Shown: positions 1-6,389 of the stretch, piece after piece
Numbering within the stretch: position 1 is the stretch's first letter
Layout of the letters: the number at the start of each line of letters is the position of its first letter
Source: an uncultured Sphingomonadales bacterium
GTDB lineage: Bacteria > Pseudomonadota > Alphaproteobacteria > Sphingomonadales > Sphingomonadaceae
Direction: 5' to 3'
Length of the DNA stretch: 8,044 nt
NCBI GenBank assembly: GCA_903911985.1
Contig: CAIWFP010000384.1
Coordinates: forward strand, 1 to 8,044
The notes under the pieces: generated by a model
Database searches by the model: none
What the model saw: only the letters and a program-made list of their open reading frames with translations
Told to the model about the DNA's origin: nothing
Position numbers and translations under genes: made by a program

Positions 1-80
1 CCTACATGCCAGACCTCCTCATCTGCAGAAAACAACACGCGCAACGCGTGCTGAATGAGGTCGCGCAGTTGGCGGGCTGA
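1..80 (+). CDS. Possible C-terminal tail of an upstream gene (partial, unresolved)
   Basis: Reading from position 3, a frame stays open from the window edge to a TGA at 78-80 and ends in a helix-like stretch (HAQRVLNEVAQLAG). GC is low at second codon positions and high at third positions, as expected of coding DNA in a GC-rich genome. No family is recognisable from about 25 residues. The opposite strand is also open and codon-aligned: a minus-strand frame could start at ATG 131, 125 or 113 and run off the left edge, giving the N-terminus of a divergent gene. Codon position bias slightly favours the plus reading, but no ribosome binding site or homology decides it. Treat this as an edge fragment of unknown function. 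Confidence 0.3.
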   Translation, partial: YMPDLLICRKQHAQRVLNEVAQLAG

Positions 81-131
81 CGGGACTGATGATGCCGGCT
101 GTGGGGGCGACATGCGGTAAACCATGAGCAT

Positions 132-199
132 CTGATAATTTAGTCTGGAATATAGTCAGCATTGCTACTATTCGCCTAGCATGAGCAATGACAATATTG
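132..199 (+). promoter_or_regulatory. Candidate promoter/operator of the MarR-efflux operon
   Basis: This stretch is clearly more AT-rich than its surroundings and lies just before and across the MarR start codon. It contains TAGTC twice as a direct repeat (141-145 and 153-157). It also holds a self-complementary AGCATTGCT (158-166) whose CATTGCT half recurs inverted as AGCAATG at 184-190, and a perfect CAATATTG palindrome at 192-199. TACTAT at 166-171 resembles a -10 element, but no convincing -35 is visible. MarR proteins bind short inverted repeats and usually repress their own operon, so these are plausible autoregulatory sites. That role is inferred. Confidence 0.35.
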
Positions 200-672
200 G
201 CACAATGATCGGGCAAGTGGCGCGGCTGATGCGCCGCTCCTTCGACGAGCGCGCGCGCGGGATTGGCGTGACCCGTCCGCAATGGCAGGTGCTCAGCCTG
301 CTCCATCGGCACGAGGGAATCAACCAGGGCGGGCTGGCCGAGATGCTGGAGGTCGAGCCGATCACGCTGGGCCGGATGATCGACCGGTTGCAGGACGCCG
401 ATCTGGTGGAGCGCCGGGCGGACCCGGCGGACCGCCGGGCATGGCGGCTGCACATCACGCCCAGGGGCCATGCGCTGCTGACCAGACTGCAGCCCTTTGC
501 CAACGAAACATTCGAGATTGCGCTTGAGGGTATTGATGAAAATAGCCGGGCCATGATGGCGGTCATGCTCGACCAGATCCGAAGCAATCTCTCGCGCAGG
601 GTGCCAGCCGGGCCGCCCCTACAGGATGACACCGCCCCGGGTGATCCGCCCCTGAGCGGCGAGGACAGCTAG
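181..672 (+). CDS. MarR-family transcriptional regulator
   Basis: A 163-residue cytoplasmic DNA-binding regulator, a normal length for a MarR protein. The winged helix-turn-helix covers about residues 33-100. It includes the QWQVLSLL helix, the LAEMLEVEPITLGRMIDRL helix-turn-helix with its recognition helix near 59-70, and the typical wing DPADRRAWRLHITPRG at 81-96. The last 25 or so residues are a Pro/Asp-rich tail with no evident fold. MarR proteins are dimers that release DNA on binding small aromatic or toxic ligands, or on oxidation. The gene ends 1 base before the membrane fusion protein, so it most likely represses the EmrAB-type pump that follows. ATG 181 has no visible Shine-Dalgarno; an internal ATG at 205 also lacks one. 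Family assignment is firm, while target and ligand are inferred. Confidence 0.93.
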   Translation: MSNDNIGTMIGQVARLMRRSFDERARGIGVTRPQWQVLSLLHRHEGINQGGLAEMLEVEPITLGRMIDRLQDADLVERRADPADRRAWRLHITPRGHALLTRLQPFANETFEIALEGIDENSRAMMAVMLDQIRSNLSRRVPAGPPLQDDTAPGDPPLSGEDS

Positions 673-673
673 T

Positions 674-1738
674 ATGGCTGAGAGTGACCCCCTTATCCTG
701 CCCGAAATGGCCGAACAGGCTGGTGGGTTCAAGGTGCCGCCCGCTGACCGGATGCGGCAGATCGGGTTGATGCTGTCGGTGCCGGTGCTGTTGGTGAGCG
801 GCGCGCTGATCTATTGCGTCGCCAATCTGCGCTATCTCAGCACCGACAATGCCTATGTCCGGCAGGACAAGGTCTCGGTCAGCCCGCAGGTCAATGGTCC
901 GGTTATTGCCGTGGAGGTGCGCGAGAACCAGCAGGTAAGGGCGGGGGATGTGTTGTTCCGTATCGATCCCGCACCGTTTCGCATCGCCGCTGAGCAGGCC
1001 AATGCCGCTGTGGCCGCGGCTCAGGTGCGGGTGATCGGCATGCAGACCGAACTTTCCGCCACTGGCGCCGATATCGAGGGCGCGCGGCAGGGCGTGGCCT
1101 TCTACGAGGCGGAATATCAGCGCCAATCCGCGCTGATGGCGCGCGGCTTTGCCACCAGGGCACGGCTGCAGCAGGCCGAGCATGATCTGAACGACGCCCG
1201 CAACAAGCTGGCCGACATGATCTCTGCGCAGGGCAAGGCGCAGGCGGCGCTGGCATCGGGCCCGGTGGCGCCGGGGCAAAACCCCGCCGTGCTGGCGGCT
1301 CGGGCCCAGAAGGAGCGCGCCGAGCTGGATCTGGCCCGTACCGTGGTACGCGCGCCCATTTCCGGCAAGGTGAGCCAGCTGGGGCGGCTGCTGCCCGGCG
1401 CCTATGAGTTTTCCGGCCTGCCGGCGCTGACCATCGTGGCCAACCAGAATAATTGGGTCGAGGCCAATTACAAGGAAACCGATCTGGCCAAGATGCGTGT
1501 CGGGCAGAAGGCGACACTGAGCTTTGACGCCTATCCCGACATGGAGCTGACCGGCCATGTCGCCAGCATCGGCGCTGGCACGGGTTCCGAGTTTTCGGTG
1601 CTGCCCGCGCAGAACGCCAGCGGCAACTGGGTGAAGGTGACCCAGCGTGTGCCGGTGCGCATCGCCATCGACCAGCGCCCCTCGCGCGAATTGTTGGCCG
1701 GCCTGTCGACCCATGTCGTCATCGACACCAGCCGCTAG
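674..1738 (+). CDS. emrA: HlyD/EmrA-type membrane fusion (periplasmic adaptor) protein
   Basis: A 354-residue adaptor that would link an inner-membrane MFS pump to an outer-membrane channel. A cytoplasmic N-terminus of about 28 residues precedes one membrane helix (about 30-51). The motif STDNAYVRQDKVSVSPQVNG at 56-75 opens the biotinyl-lipoyl domain, and its second half reappears as VVRAPISGKVSQLGRLLPG (224-242). Between them lies a long Ala/Gln/Glu-rich coiled-coil hairpin (about 100-220), followed by a beta-barrel region. This layout is typical of EmrA. GAGGA at 661-665 is a suitable ribosome binding site for ATG 674, which lies 1 base after the MarR stop, suggesting coupled translation. 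The exporter that follows starts inside this gene's 3' end. The substrate cannot be read from sequence, and no TolC-type gene is in view. Confidence 0.92.
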   Translation: MAESDPLILPEMAEQAGGFKVPPADRMRQIGLMLSVPVLLVSGALIYCVANLRYLSTDNAYVRQDKVSVSPQVNGPVIAVEVRENQQVRAGDVLFRIDPAPFRIAAEQANAAVAAAQVRVIGMQTELSATGADIEGARQGVAFYEAEYQRQSALMARGFATRARLQQAEHDLNDARNKLADMISAQGKAQAALASGPVAPGQNPAVLAARAQKERAELDLARTVVRAPISGKVSQLGRLLPGAYEFSGLPALTIVANQNNWVEANYKETDLAKMRVGQKATLSFDAYPDMELTGHVASIGAGTGSEFSVLPAQNASGNWVKVTQRVPVRIAIDQRPSRELLAGLSTHVVIDTSR

Positions 1739-3284
1739 GGCGGAGGGCGCATCCGGCGCCCTGTCCGACCGGGCCAGCCTGCCGGTTCGCAATCGCAAGG
1801 CGCTGATGTGGGCACTGACGCTCGTATCGTTGTGTCAGTTCCTCGACGCCAGCGTTGCCAATGTGGCCCTGCCGCATATGCAGGCCGAACTGGGGGCCTC
1901 GGGTGACGCGATCAGCTGGGTGCTCACCAGCTTCATCATCGCCGGCGGGCTGGCGACGCCGATTGCCGGCTGGCTGTCCGACAGGGTGGGCTCGCGGCGG
2001 GTGTTTCTGGGGGCGACGACGATGTTTCTTGCCGCCTCGGCGCTGTGCGGCGCGGCAACGGCCTTGCCCGAGATGGTGGCCTTCCGTCTCCTTCAGGGAA
2101 CGGCCGCCGCCTTGATGGGGCCTTTGTCGCAAACCATCATGTTTGACGTCAATCCGCCTTCCAAACAGGCGGGCGCGATGGCCCTGTGGGGTGGGGTGGC
2201 GATGATTGCCCCCATCAGCGGGCCGTTTATCGGTGGCTTTATCACCGATCAGCTGAACTGGCGCTGGGTGTTCTATATCAATTTGCCGGTGGGCATTCCG
2301 GCGCTGGGGGTGATGTGGTGGCTGTTGCCCTCGCGGCCGCTCGTCCGGCGCAAGCTTGATCGCTGGGGCTTCGCGCTGATTGCCCTGGGGCTCGGCGCGT
2401 TGCAGTTGCTGCTGGACAGGGGGCAGGAGCGCGACTGGTTCAACAGCTGGGAAATCATCATCGAGATGGTGGTGGCTGGCTCGTGCCTGTGGATGTTTCT
2501 GGTACGCACCGCGGCCTCGCCGTCTCCGCTATTCCGTCGGGAATTGTTCACCAACCCCAATTTCGTCTCCGGCATGGTGTTCATGGCAGCGCTGGGCGTG
2601 GTCAACATCGCCTTGTCGGCAACACTTCCCACGTTTTATGAGCAGGTTCTCGGCTATCCGGTGATGACCACCGGCCTGTTGATGGCCCCTCGGGGTATCG
2701 GCATGGCCATCACCATGTTCTTCGTCAGCCGGCTGGTGCGGCGGGTGGATTTTCGCGCACCGATTGCGGTGGGATTCGCGATTATTTCGGTCGCCATGCT
2801 GATGATGTCGCATTGGACGCTGGACATGGGCTTTCGTACCATCGTCGTCGCCAGTTTTGTGCAGGGGCTAGGGATGGGGTTGATCTTCACGCCGATGAAT
2901 CTGGCCGCCTTTGGCTCTCTGGCGCCGGAACTGCGTACCGATGGGTCCAGCCTGCTGGGCCTGTTCCGCTCGCTGGGCGGGTCATTCGGCATTTCCTTTA
3001 TCGTCACCATGCTGGCGCGAACAGGCAAGGTCGCGCATGCCGATCTGAGCGCGCATCTTTCGGCCAGCACCCTGCCGGCGGTGGATATGGCCGGGTTCGT
3101 GGCGATGGGGCAAAACGCGGGCGGCGGGGTGATGGCCATGCTGGACGGCGAGGTCACCCGGCAGGCGGCGATGATGGCCTATGTCGATAATTTCTATCTG
3201 CTGGCATGGGTCATGCTGGCGCTGGTGCCCTTGCCCTATCTGTTGGGCCGCAAAGCGCCGAAGCCGGCCATGTTTTCGCGCTGA
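1713..3284 (+). CDS. emrB: EmrB/QacA-type MFS drug exporter (DHA2 family, 14 helices)
   Basis: A 523-residue inner-membrane proton-drug antiporter, matching the usual length of EmrB proteins. The first helix carries the DHA2 signature FLDASVANVALP (43-54) with an intramembrane aspartate at 45. The loop motif A is GWLSDRVGSRR (86-96), the antiporter motif C appears as APISGPFIGG (166-175), and WRWVFYINLPVG follows. Hydrophobic segments continue to the C-terminus, in line with 14 helices. I chose ATG 1713 because it is the last in-frame ATG before the first helix that leaves a normal 30-residue cytoplasmic tail; ATG 1647 would add 22 residues encoded within emrA. No clear ribosome binding site precedes it, so expression probably relies on coupling across the 26-base overlap. 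It should work with the preceding adaptor and be controlled by the MarR protein. Confidence 0.92.
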   Translation: MSSSTPAARAEGASGALSDRASLPVRNRKALMWALTLVSLCQFLDASVANVALPHMQAELGASGDAISWVLTSFIIAGGLATPIAGWLSDRVGSRRVFLGATTMFLAASALCGAATALPEMVAFRLLQGTAAALMGPLSQTIMFDVNPPSKQAGAMALWGGVAMIAPISGPFIGGFITDQLNWRWVFYINLPVGIPALGVMWWLLPSRPLVRRKLDRWGFALIALGLGALQLLLDRGQERDWFNSWEIIIEMVVAGSCLWMFLVRTAASPSPLFRRELFTNPNFVSGMVFMAALGVVNIALSATLPTFYEQVLGYPVMTTGLLMAPRGIGMAITMFFVSRLVRRVDFRAPIAVGFAIISVAMLMMSHWTLDMGFRTIVVASFVQGLGMGLIFTPMNLAAFGSLAPELRTDGSSLLGLFRSLGGSFGISFIVTMLARTGKVAHADLSAHLSASTLPAVDMAGFVAMGQNAGGGVMAMLDGEVTRQAAMMAYVDNFYLLAWVMLALVPLPYLLGRKAPKPAMFSR

Positions 3285-3412
3285 GAACCGCCCCGGGCGG
3301 GCGGCGGGAGGTCGGCTTTGGGCCGGAATAGTCGCGTGGCCCATGGCTCGCGGCTTGACCTTGTGGCCGGGCGGGGCGACATGGTCTGTCAGCATAACCG
3401 CAAGGGAACCCA
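3285..3412 (+). other. Gap between the two exporters: weak hairpin, no clear promoter
   Basis: This 128-base spacer has a short GC-rich inverted repeat, CCGCC/GGCGG with a 3-base loop at 3288-3300, just after the EmrB stop. No T-run follows, so it is at best a weak terminator. TTGACC at 3355-3360 resembles a -35 element, but about 17 bases downstream there is only GACATG, a poor -10. The second exporter may be read through from the operon or have its own promoter; the sequence does not settle it. Confidence 0.3.
3402..3407 (+). promoter_or_regulatory. Ribosome binding site fixing the start of the second exporter
   Basis: AAGGGA lies 5 bases before ATG 3413. It is the clearest Shine-Dalgarno on the plus strand of this window. 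It supports the long N-terminus, including its repeat, over an internal start such as GTG 3572, which has no comparable site upstream. Confidence 0.65.
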
Positions 3413-5179
3413 ATGCCAGACGTGTCGGCGCCAGCCGTTTCCGGTCCAACAGAATCTGGCCTAACCGCGTCAGGCCCGCCAACTTCAGGCCCGGCATGTT
3501 CAGATTTGCCCGGGGCCAGTAACCTCCGCGCCGGCGCGCCTGTTCGTTCGGGCCCCTTTACCCCGCTGCGGGTGCGGACCTTCCGGCGTATCTGGACGGC
3601 GAGCCTGCTGTCGAACTTTGGCCAGTTGATTCTGGGCGTGGCCGCCGCCTGGGAAATGACCCGCCTGTCCAATTCGCCGGGCATGGTGGCGTTGGTCCAG
3701 ACGGCATTGATGCTGCCGCTGTTTCTGGTGGCGGTGCCCGCCGGCGCCATTGCCGACATGTTCGACCGCCGCAAGATAGCCATGGCCGGGCTGGGCTTTG
3801 CCTCGGCCTCGGGCGCGGTGCTGACGCTGCTGTCGTTCATGGGATATCTCAACGCCTGGGTTTTGCTCAGCTTCTGCTTCCTTATCGGCGTGGGTGTGGC
3901 CGTTTACGGCCCGTCCTGGCAGGCTTCGATAACCGAGCAGGTGAGCGAGGCGGATCTGCCGGCGGCGATCAATCTGGGTTCGATCAGCTATAATCTCGCA
4001 CGCAGCTTTGGCCCGGCTCTGGGCGGGGTAATCGTGCTGGCCGCCGGGGCCAAGGCTGCCTTTGCCATCAACGCGCTCGCCTATCTGCCGCTCGCGCTCG
4101 CCTTTTTCATCTGGCAGAGGGAGCAAACGCCCTCGCGCCTGCCGCCAGAGCGGATTGACCGGGCGATTGTATCGGGTCTGCGCTTTGCGCTGCATTCCAC
4201 GCCGATACGTACCGTGCTGGTGCGCGCGGCGCTGCTCGGTTCGGCCAGCTTCACCTATATCGCGCTGGGTCCGTTGATCGCCCGCGACCTGTTGCACGGC
4301 AGCGCCGCGACCTTCGGTATGAACCTTGGCGGCATCGGCATTGGCGCGGTGGTTGGCGCAACCATCCTGCCAAAATTCAAGCGGCTGGCCTCCGACGAGA
4401 TTTTGTTGCGGATAATGGCCTGTGTGATGGGCTGCTCGCTGCTGGTGCTGTCGATCAGCCATTCGCAGCCGTTGTCGCTGCTGGTGTTTTTTGTCATCGG
4501 GCTGAGCAATATGCAATCCGTATCGCTGCTCAATGTCGGTGTTCAGCTGAGTGCGCCGCGCTGGGTTACGGCGCGCGCCCTCTCGCTGTTCTCCTCGGCA
4601 TTGATGGGGGGTATTTCACTGGGCTCCTGGGCTTGGGGCGATCTGGCCGGGCACATGGGCATCGCCTTCGCGCTGGCGGCCTCTGGGGTCGCGACCGGGC
4701 TGACCGCGCTGGTCGGCCTTGTTATGCCGCTGGTTCGTCAGGAAGATATCGATACCGCCGCGGTCGAGCTCGACAACGAGCTGGATGTGGGCATGGCGCT
4801 GACCCTGCGCTCCGGCCCGGTGGTGGTGGAGGTTGAGTACGGTGTAACGCTGGACAACGCCCGCGCCTTTTATGGGGCGGCGCAGAGCATGCAGGGTGTG
4901 CGCCACCGCAATGGCGGCTTCAACTGGTCAATCGCGCGCGACATCGCCGACCCGACGGTGTGGACCGAACGCTACCATTGCCCGACCTGGGCCGATTATC
5001 TGCGCATGCGCGATCGCTACACCCAGTCCGACATCGACGCGCTGCATACGGTGGATGCCTTTTGCATCGAGGGCGGCAGCCGCCGCATCCGCCGCTGGCT
5101 GGAGCGCCCGTTCGGATCGGTGCGGTGGAAGGCGGAATCGCCCGATCCGCAGGTTACCGTGGGCTATATCGGGCCGTGA
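3413..5179 (+). CDS. MFS_3/EntS-like exporter with C-terminal soluble domain
   Basis: A 588-residue major facilitator protein of the MFS_3 type (transmembrane secretion effector family, which includes EntS-like exporters). After an unusual Ser/Gly/Pro-rich leader (residues 1-48), the family core begins at PLRVRTFRRIWTASLLSNFG (51-70). A motif A-like loop GAIADMFDRRK sits at 111-121, and repeated hydrophobic helices run to about residue 445. The last part (about 467-588, starting SGPVVVEVEY) is soluble and has the look of the dimeric alpha/beta-barrel domain often found in this family: VEVEY strand, RAFYGAAQSM helix, RHRNGGFNWSIARDIADP, and a Trp/Tyr-rich segment ERYHCPTWADYLRMRDR. The substrate is unknown. 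It may add a second efflux route to the EmrAB-type pump upstream. The leader has more A/T-ending codons than the rest of the gene. Confidence 0.87.
   Translation: MPDVSAPAVSGPTESGLTASGPPTSGPACSDLPGASNLRAGAPVRSGPFTPLRVRTFRRIWTASLLSNFGQLILGVAAAWEMTRLSNSPGMVALVQTALMLPLFLVAVPAGAIADMFDRRKIAMAGLGFASASGAVLTLLSFMGYLNAWVLLSFCFLIGVGVAVYGPSWQASITEQVSEADLPAAINLGSISYNLARSFGPALGGVIVLAAGAKAAFAINALAYLPLALAFFIWQREQTPSRLPPERIDRAIVSGLRFALHSTPIRTVLVRAALLGSASFTYIALGPLIARDLLHGSAATFGMNLGGIGIGAVVGATILPKFKRLASDEILLRIMACVMGCSLLVLSISHSQPLSLLVFFVIGLSNMQSVSLLNVGVQLSAPRWVTARALSLFSSALMGGISLGSWAWGDLAGHMGIAFALAASGVATGLTALVGLVMPLVRQEDIDTAAVELDNELDVGMALTLRSGPVVVEVEYGVTLDNARAFYGAAQSMQGVRHRNGGFNWSIARDIADPTVWTERYHCPTWADYLRMRDRYTQSDIDALHTVDAFCIEGGSRRIRRWLERPFGSVRWKAESPDPQVTVGYIGP
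3440..3514 (+). repeat. Degenerate 15-base tandem repeat (5-residue Ser-Gly-Pro unit)
   Basis: Five in-frame 15-base units encode SGPTE, SGLTA, SGPPT, SGPAC and SDLPG at residues 10-34 of the second MFS protein. Third positions here often end in A or T (aca, gaa, tct, cta, tca, act), unlike the surrounding GC-ending codons. The units have diverged, so this is an old or slowly evolving repeat. It probably encodes a flexible cytoplasmic tail. Confidence 0.6.
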
Positions 5180-5223
5180 TGGCGGGCTAATCGCACGCGG
5201 ACGGGGCGCTGGGGATGCTTATG

Positions 5224-5258
5224 CCAAGGCGCCGAGATGCTGACGCATCACGCCTTGG
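5224..5258 (+). terminator. Hairpin 1 in the convergent region (candidate terminator)
   Basis: A 35-base palindrome lies 44 bases after the exporter stop. Outer arms CCAAGGCG (5224-5231) and CGCCTTGG (5251-5258) pair perfectly. An inner stem GATGC (5236-5240) pairs with GCATC (5245-5249) around a 4-base TGAC loop, leaving CCGA and A as an asymmetric bulge. No U-tract follows on either strand, so it is not a textbook intrinsic terminator, but its place between convergent genes fits 3'-end formation or RNA protection. Confidence 0.5.
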
Positions 5259-5284
5259 AAATGTTCAGGCGCCACACGGACTTA

Positions 5285-5321
5285 ACCAAGGTCCGATGAG
5301 TCAAGATCATCGAACCTTGGT
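5285..5321 (-). terminator. Hairpin 2, directly after the CoA ester lyase stop (candidate terminator)
   Basis: A strong stem begins 1 base beyond the lyase TAA. Outer arms ACCAAGGT (5285-5292) and ACCTTGGT (5314-5321) pair over 8 bp. After a single C/A mismatch, CGATGA (5294-5299) pairs with TCATCG (5307-5312), leaving a 7-base loop. The nearly continuous 14-bp stem next to the stop codon is good evidence for a transcript end of the minus-strand gene, and it could work in both directions. There is no clear U-run. Confidence 0.6.
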
Positions 5322-5322
5322 A

Positions 5323-6252
5323 TTACGCGTCGATCCCCTGTGTGGCTTCGGCCCGGGCGATCATCTCCGCCATGGCGACCAGCCTGCGGGCTTCCTCCAG
5401 ATGGAGCAGCTCGGTCATCTTGCCGTCCACCCTTATGGCGCCCTTGCCGGCGTTTTCGGGCAGGGCAAAGGCGGCGATAACACCCTCGGCCCAGGCAAGA
5501 TCGTCCCTTGAGGGTGAGTACACCGCGTTGCAGGGCTCGATCTGGTCGGGGTGGATCAGGCTCTTGCCGTCAAATCCATAGAGCAACCCTTGCGCGGCCT
5601 CGGCGCGGAACACCGACTGGTCGCGGAATTCGTTGCACACGCCATCGAGGATGGTGAGGCCATGCGCCCGGGCCGCGGCCACCGCCATGCCCAGCATCGG
5701 CAGAAAGGGCGCGCGATCGGGGCGCAGGCGGGCGCGCATTTCCTTGGCCAGATCGTTGGTGCCCATCACCCACAGCGACAGGCGGGTGGAGGCGGCCATG
5801 GCGCCCATCGCATCCAGCCGCAGCACCGAGCCGCAGGTCTCGATCATCGTCCACAGCTGGAGCGCGGCGGGCGCATGGGCAAGGGCGTCGTTAAAGCGGG
5901 CAATGTCTTGCGGCGAGGATACCTTGGGCACCAGCACGGCATCCACGCCCGACCCGGCGATAGCGGCGAGATCGTCCGCGCCCCATTCGGTATCCAGACC
6001 GTTGGCGCGGATGGCCACTTCCGCCGCGCCAAAGCCGCCCTCGCGCACCGCCGCCACAGCCGCCTCGCGCGCGGAAGCCTTCATTTCGGGGGCGACGGCG
6101 TCCTCAAGGTCGAGGATGACGATGTCGGCGGCAAGGGTACGCGCCTTGGCAATGGCCTTTGGGTTGGAGGCGGGCAGATAAAGCGCGCTGCGGCGAGGGC
6201 GCGCGCTGAGGTGCGTGGTGGTGTGCGTTGAGGTGTGCGTTGAGGTGTTCAT
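5323..6252 (-). CDS. CoA ester lyase, HpcH/HpaI (CitE-like) family
   Basis: A 309-residue TIM-barrel lyase of the type that cleaves or forms C-C bonds in acyl-CoA esters such as malyl-CoA, citramalyl-CoA or methylmalyl-CoA, using Mg2+. Family landmarks are in order: RSALYLPASNPK (21-32), ILDLEDAV (46-53), a conserved Arg at 82, VDAVLVPKV (103-111), the metal-binding Glu in MIETCGSV (Glu138), the metal-binding Asp in GTNDLA (Asp167), and GKSLIHPDQIEP (229-240). Lyase length is normal. The first 17 residues are an odd Thr/His/Ser tail encoded by a tandem repeat. ATG 6252 is preceded by GAAGGA (6258-6263 on the complement) at a good distance, and no other suitable start precedes the core. The flavin reductase lies 137 bases upstream on the same strand. 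The exact substrate cannot be told from sequence. Confidence 0.9.
   Translation of the reverse strand: MNTSTHTSTHTTTHLSARPRRSALYLPASNPKAIAKARTLAADIVILDLEDAVAPEMKASAREAAVAAVREGGFGAAEVAIRANGLDTEWGADDLAAIAGSGVDAVLVPKVSSPQDIARFNDALAHAPAALQLWTMIETCGSVLRLDAMGAMAASTRLSLWVMGTNDLAKEMRARLRPDRAPFLPMLGMAVAAARAHGLTILDGVCNEFRDQSVFRAEAAQGLLYGFDGKSLIHPDQIEPCNAVYSPSRDDLAWAEGVIAAFALPENAGKGAIRVDGKMTELLHLEEARRLVAMAEMIARAEATQGIDA
6209..6250 (-). repeat. 12-base tandem repeat encoding a Thr/His-rich N-terminus
   Basis: On the plus strand GTGTGCGTTGAG occurs as two perfect adjacent copies (6221-6232 and 6233-6244). A diverged copy lies on one side (6209-6220, 8 of 12 matching) and the partial copy GTGTT on the other. 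Read on the minus strand, it encodes the THTSTHTT pattern at residues 5-13 of the lyase. The unit is a multiple of three, so copy-number change would alter tail length without breaking the frame. Confidence 0.75.
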
Positions 6253-6389
6253 GGCTGTCCTTCTGCTCCCATGGATGCGGGGGTGCAAGCTGTTCACCGC
6301 GATCAACGGAACGGTCATGAAAAGTGCAGCACCAGGCGGCGGGGAAGGGGGGGCGGGGGGAGTGCCGCCCGAACGGAAAATCGCGCGCC
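6253..6389 (-). other. Spacer between flavin reductase and CoA ester lyase, with G-run tract
   Basis: This 137-base gap holds the lyase ribosome binding site near its end (GAAGGA, 6258-6263). It also has a plus-strand G tract at 6341-6360 with runs of 4, 7 and 6 G broken by AA and C. The tract could form a G-quadruplex on the plus strand, which is the template strand for both flanking genes; their RNA would be C-rich here. I see no clear terminator hairpin or promoter, so co-transcription of the two genes is possible but unproven. Confidence 0.45.

Noticed and set aside
563..1798. Long minus-strand open frame (411 codons) opposite the MarR and emrA genes
   Set aside because: Its translation is low-complexity His/Arg/Gly-rich with no recognisable motif, while the plus strand encodes a clear HlyD-family protein. 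It is a shadow frame typical of GC-rich DNA.
3355..3383. TTGACC plus GACATG as a promoter for the second exporter
   Set aside because: The -35-like hexamer is good, but the -10 match is poor for the spacing, so I did not call a promoter.
3500..4516. Minus-strand open frame of 338 codons opposite the MFS_3 exporter
   Set aside because: His/Gln/Arg-rich shadow with no domain, opposite a well-supported transporter.
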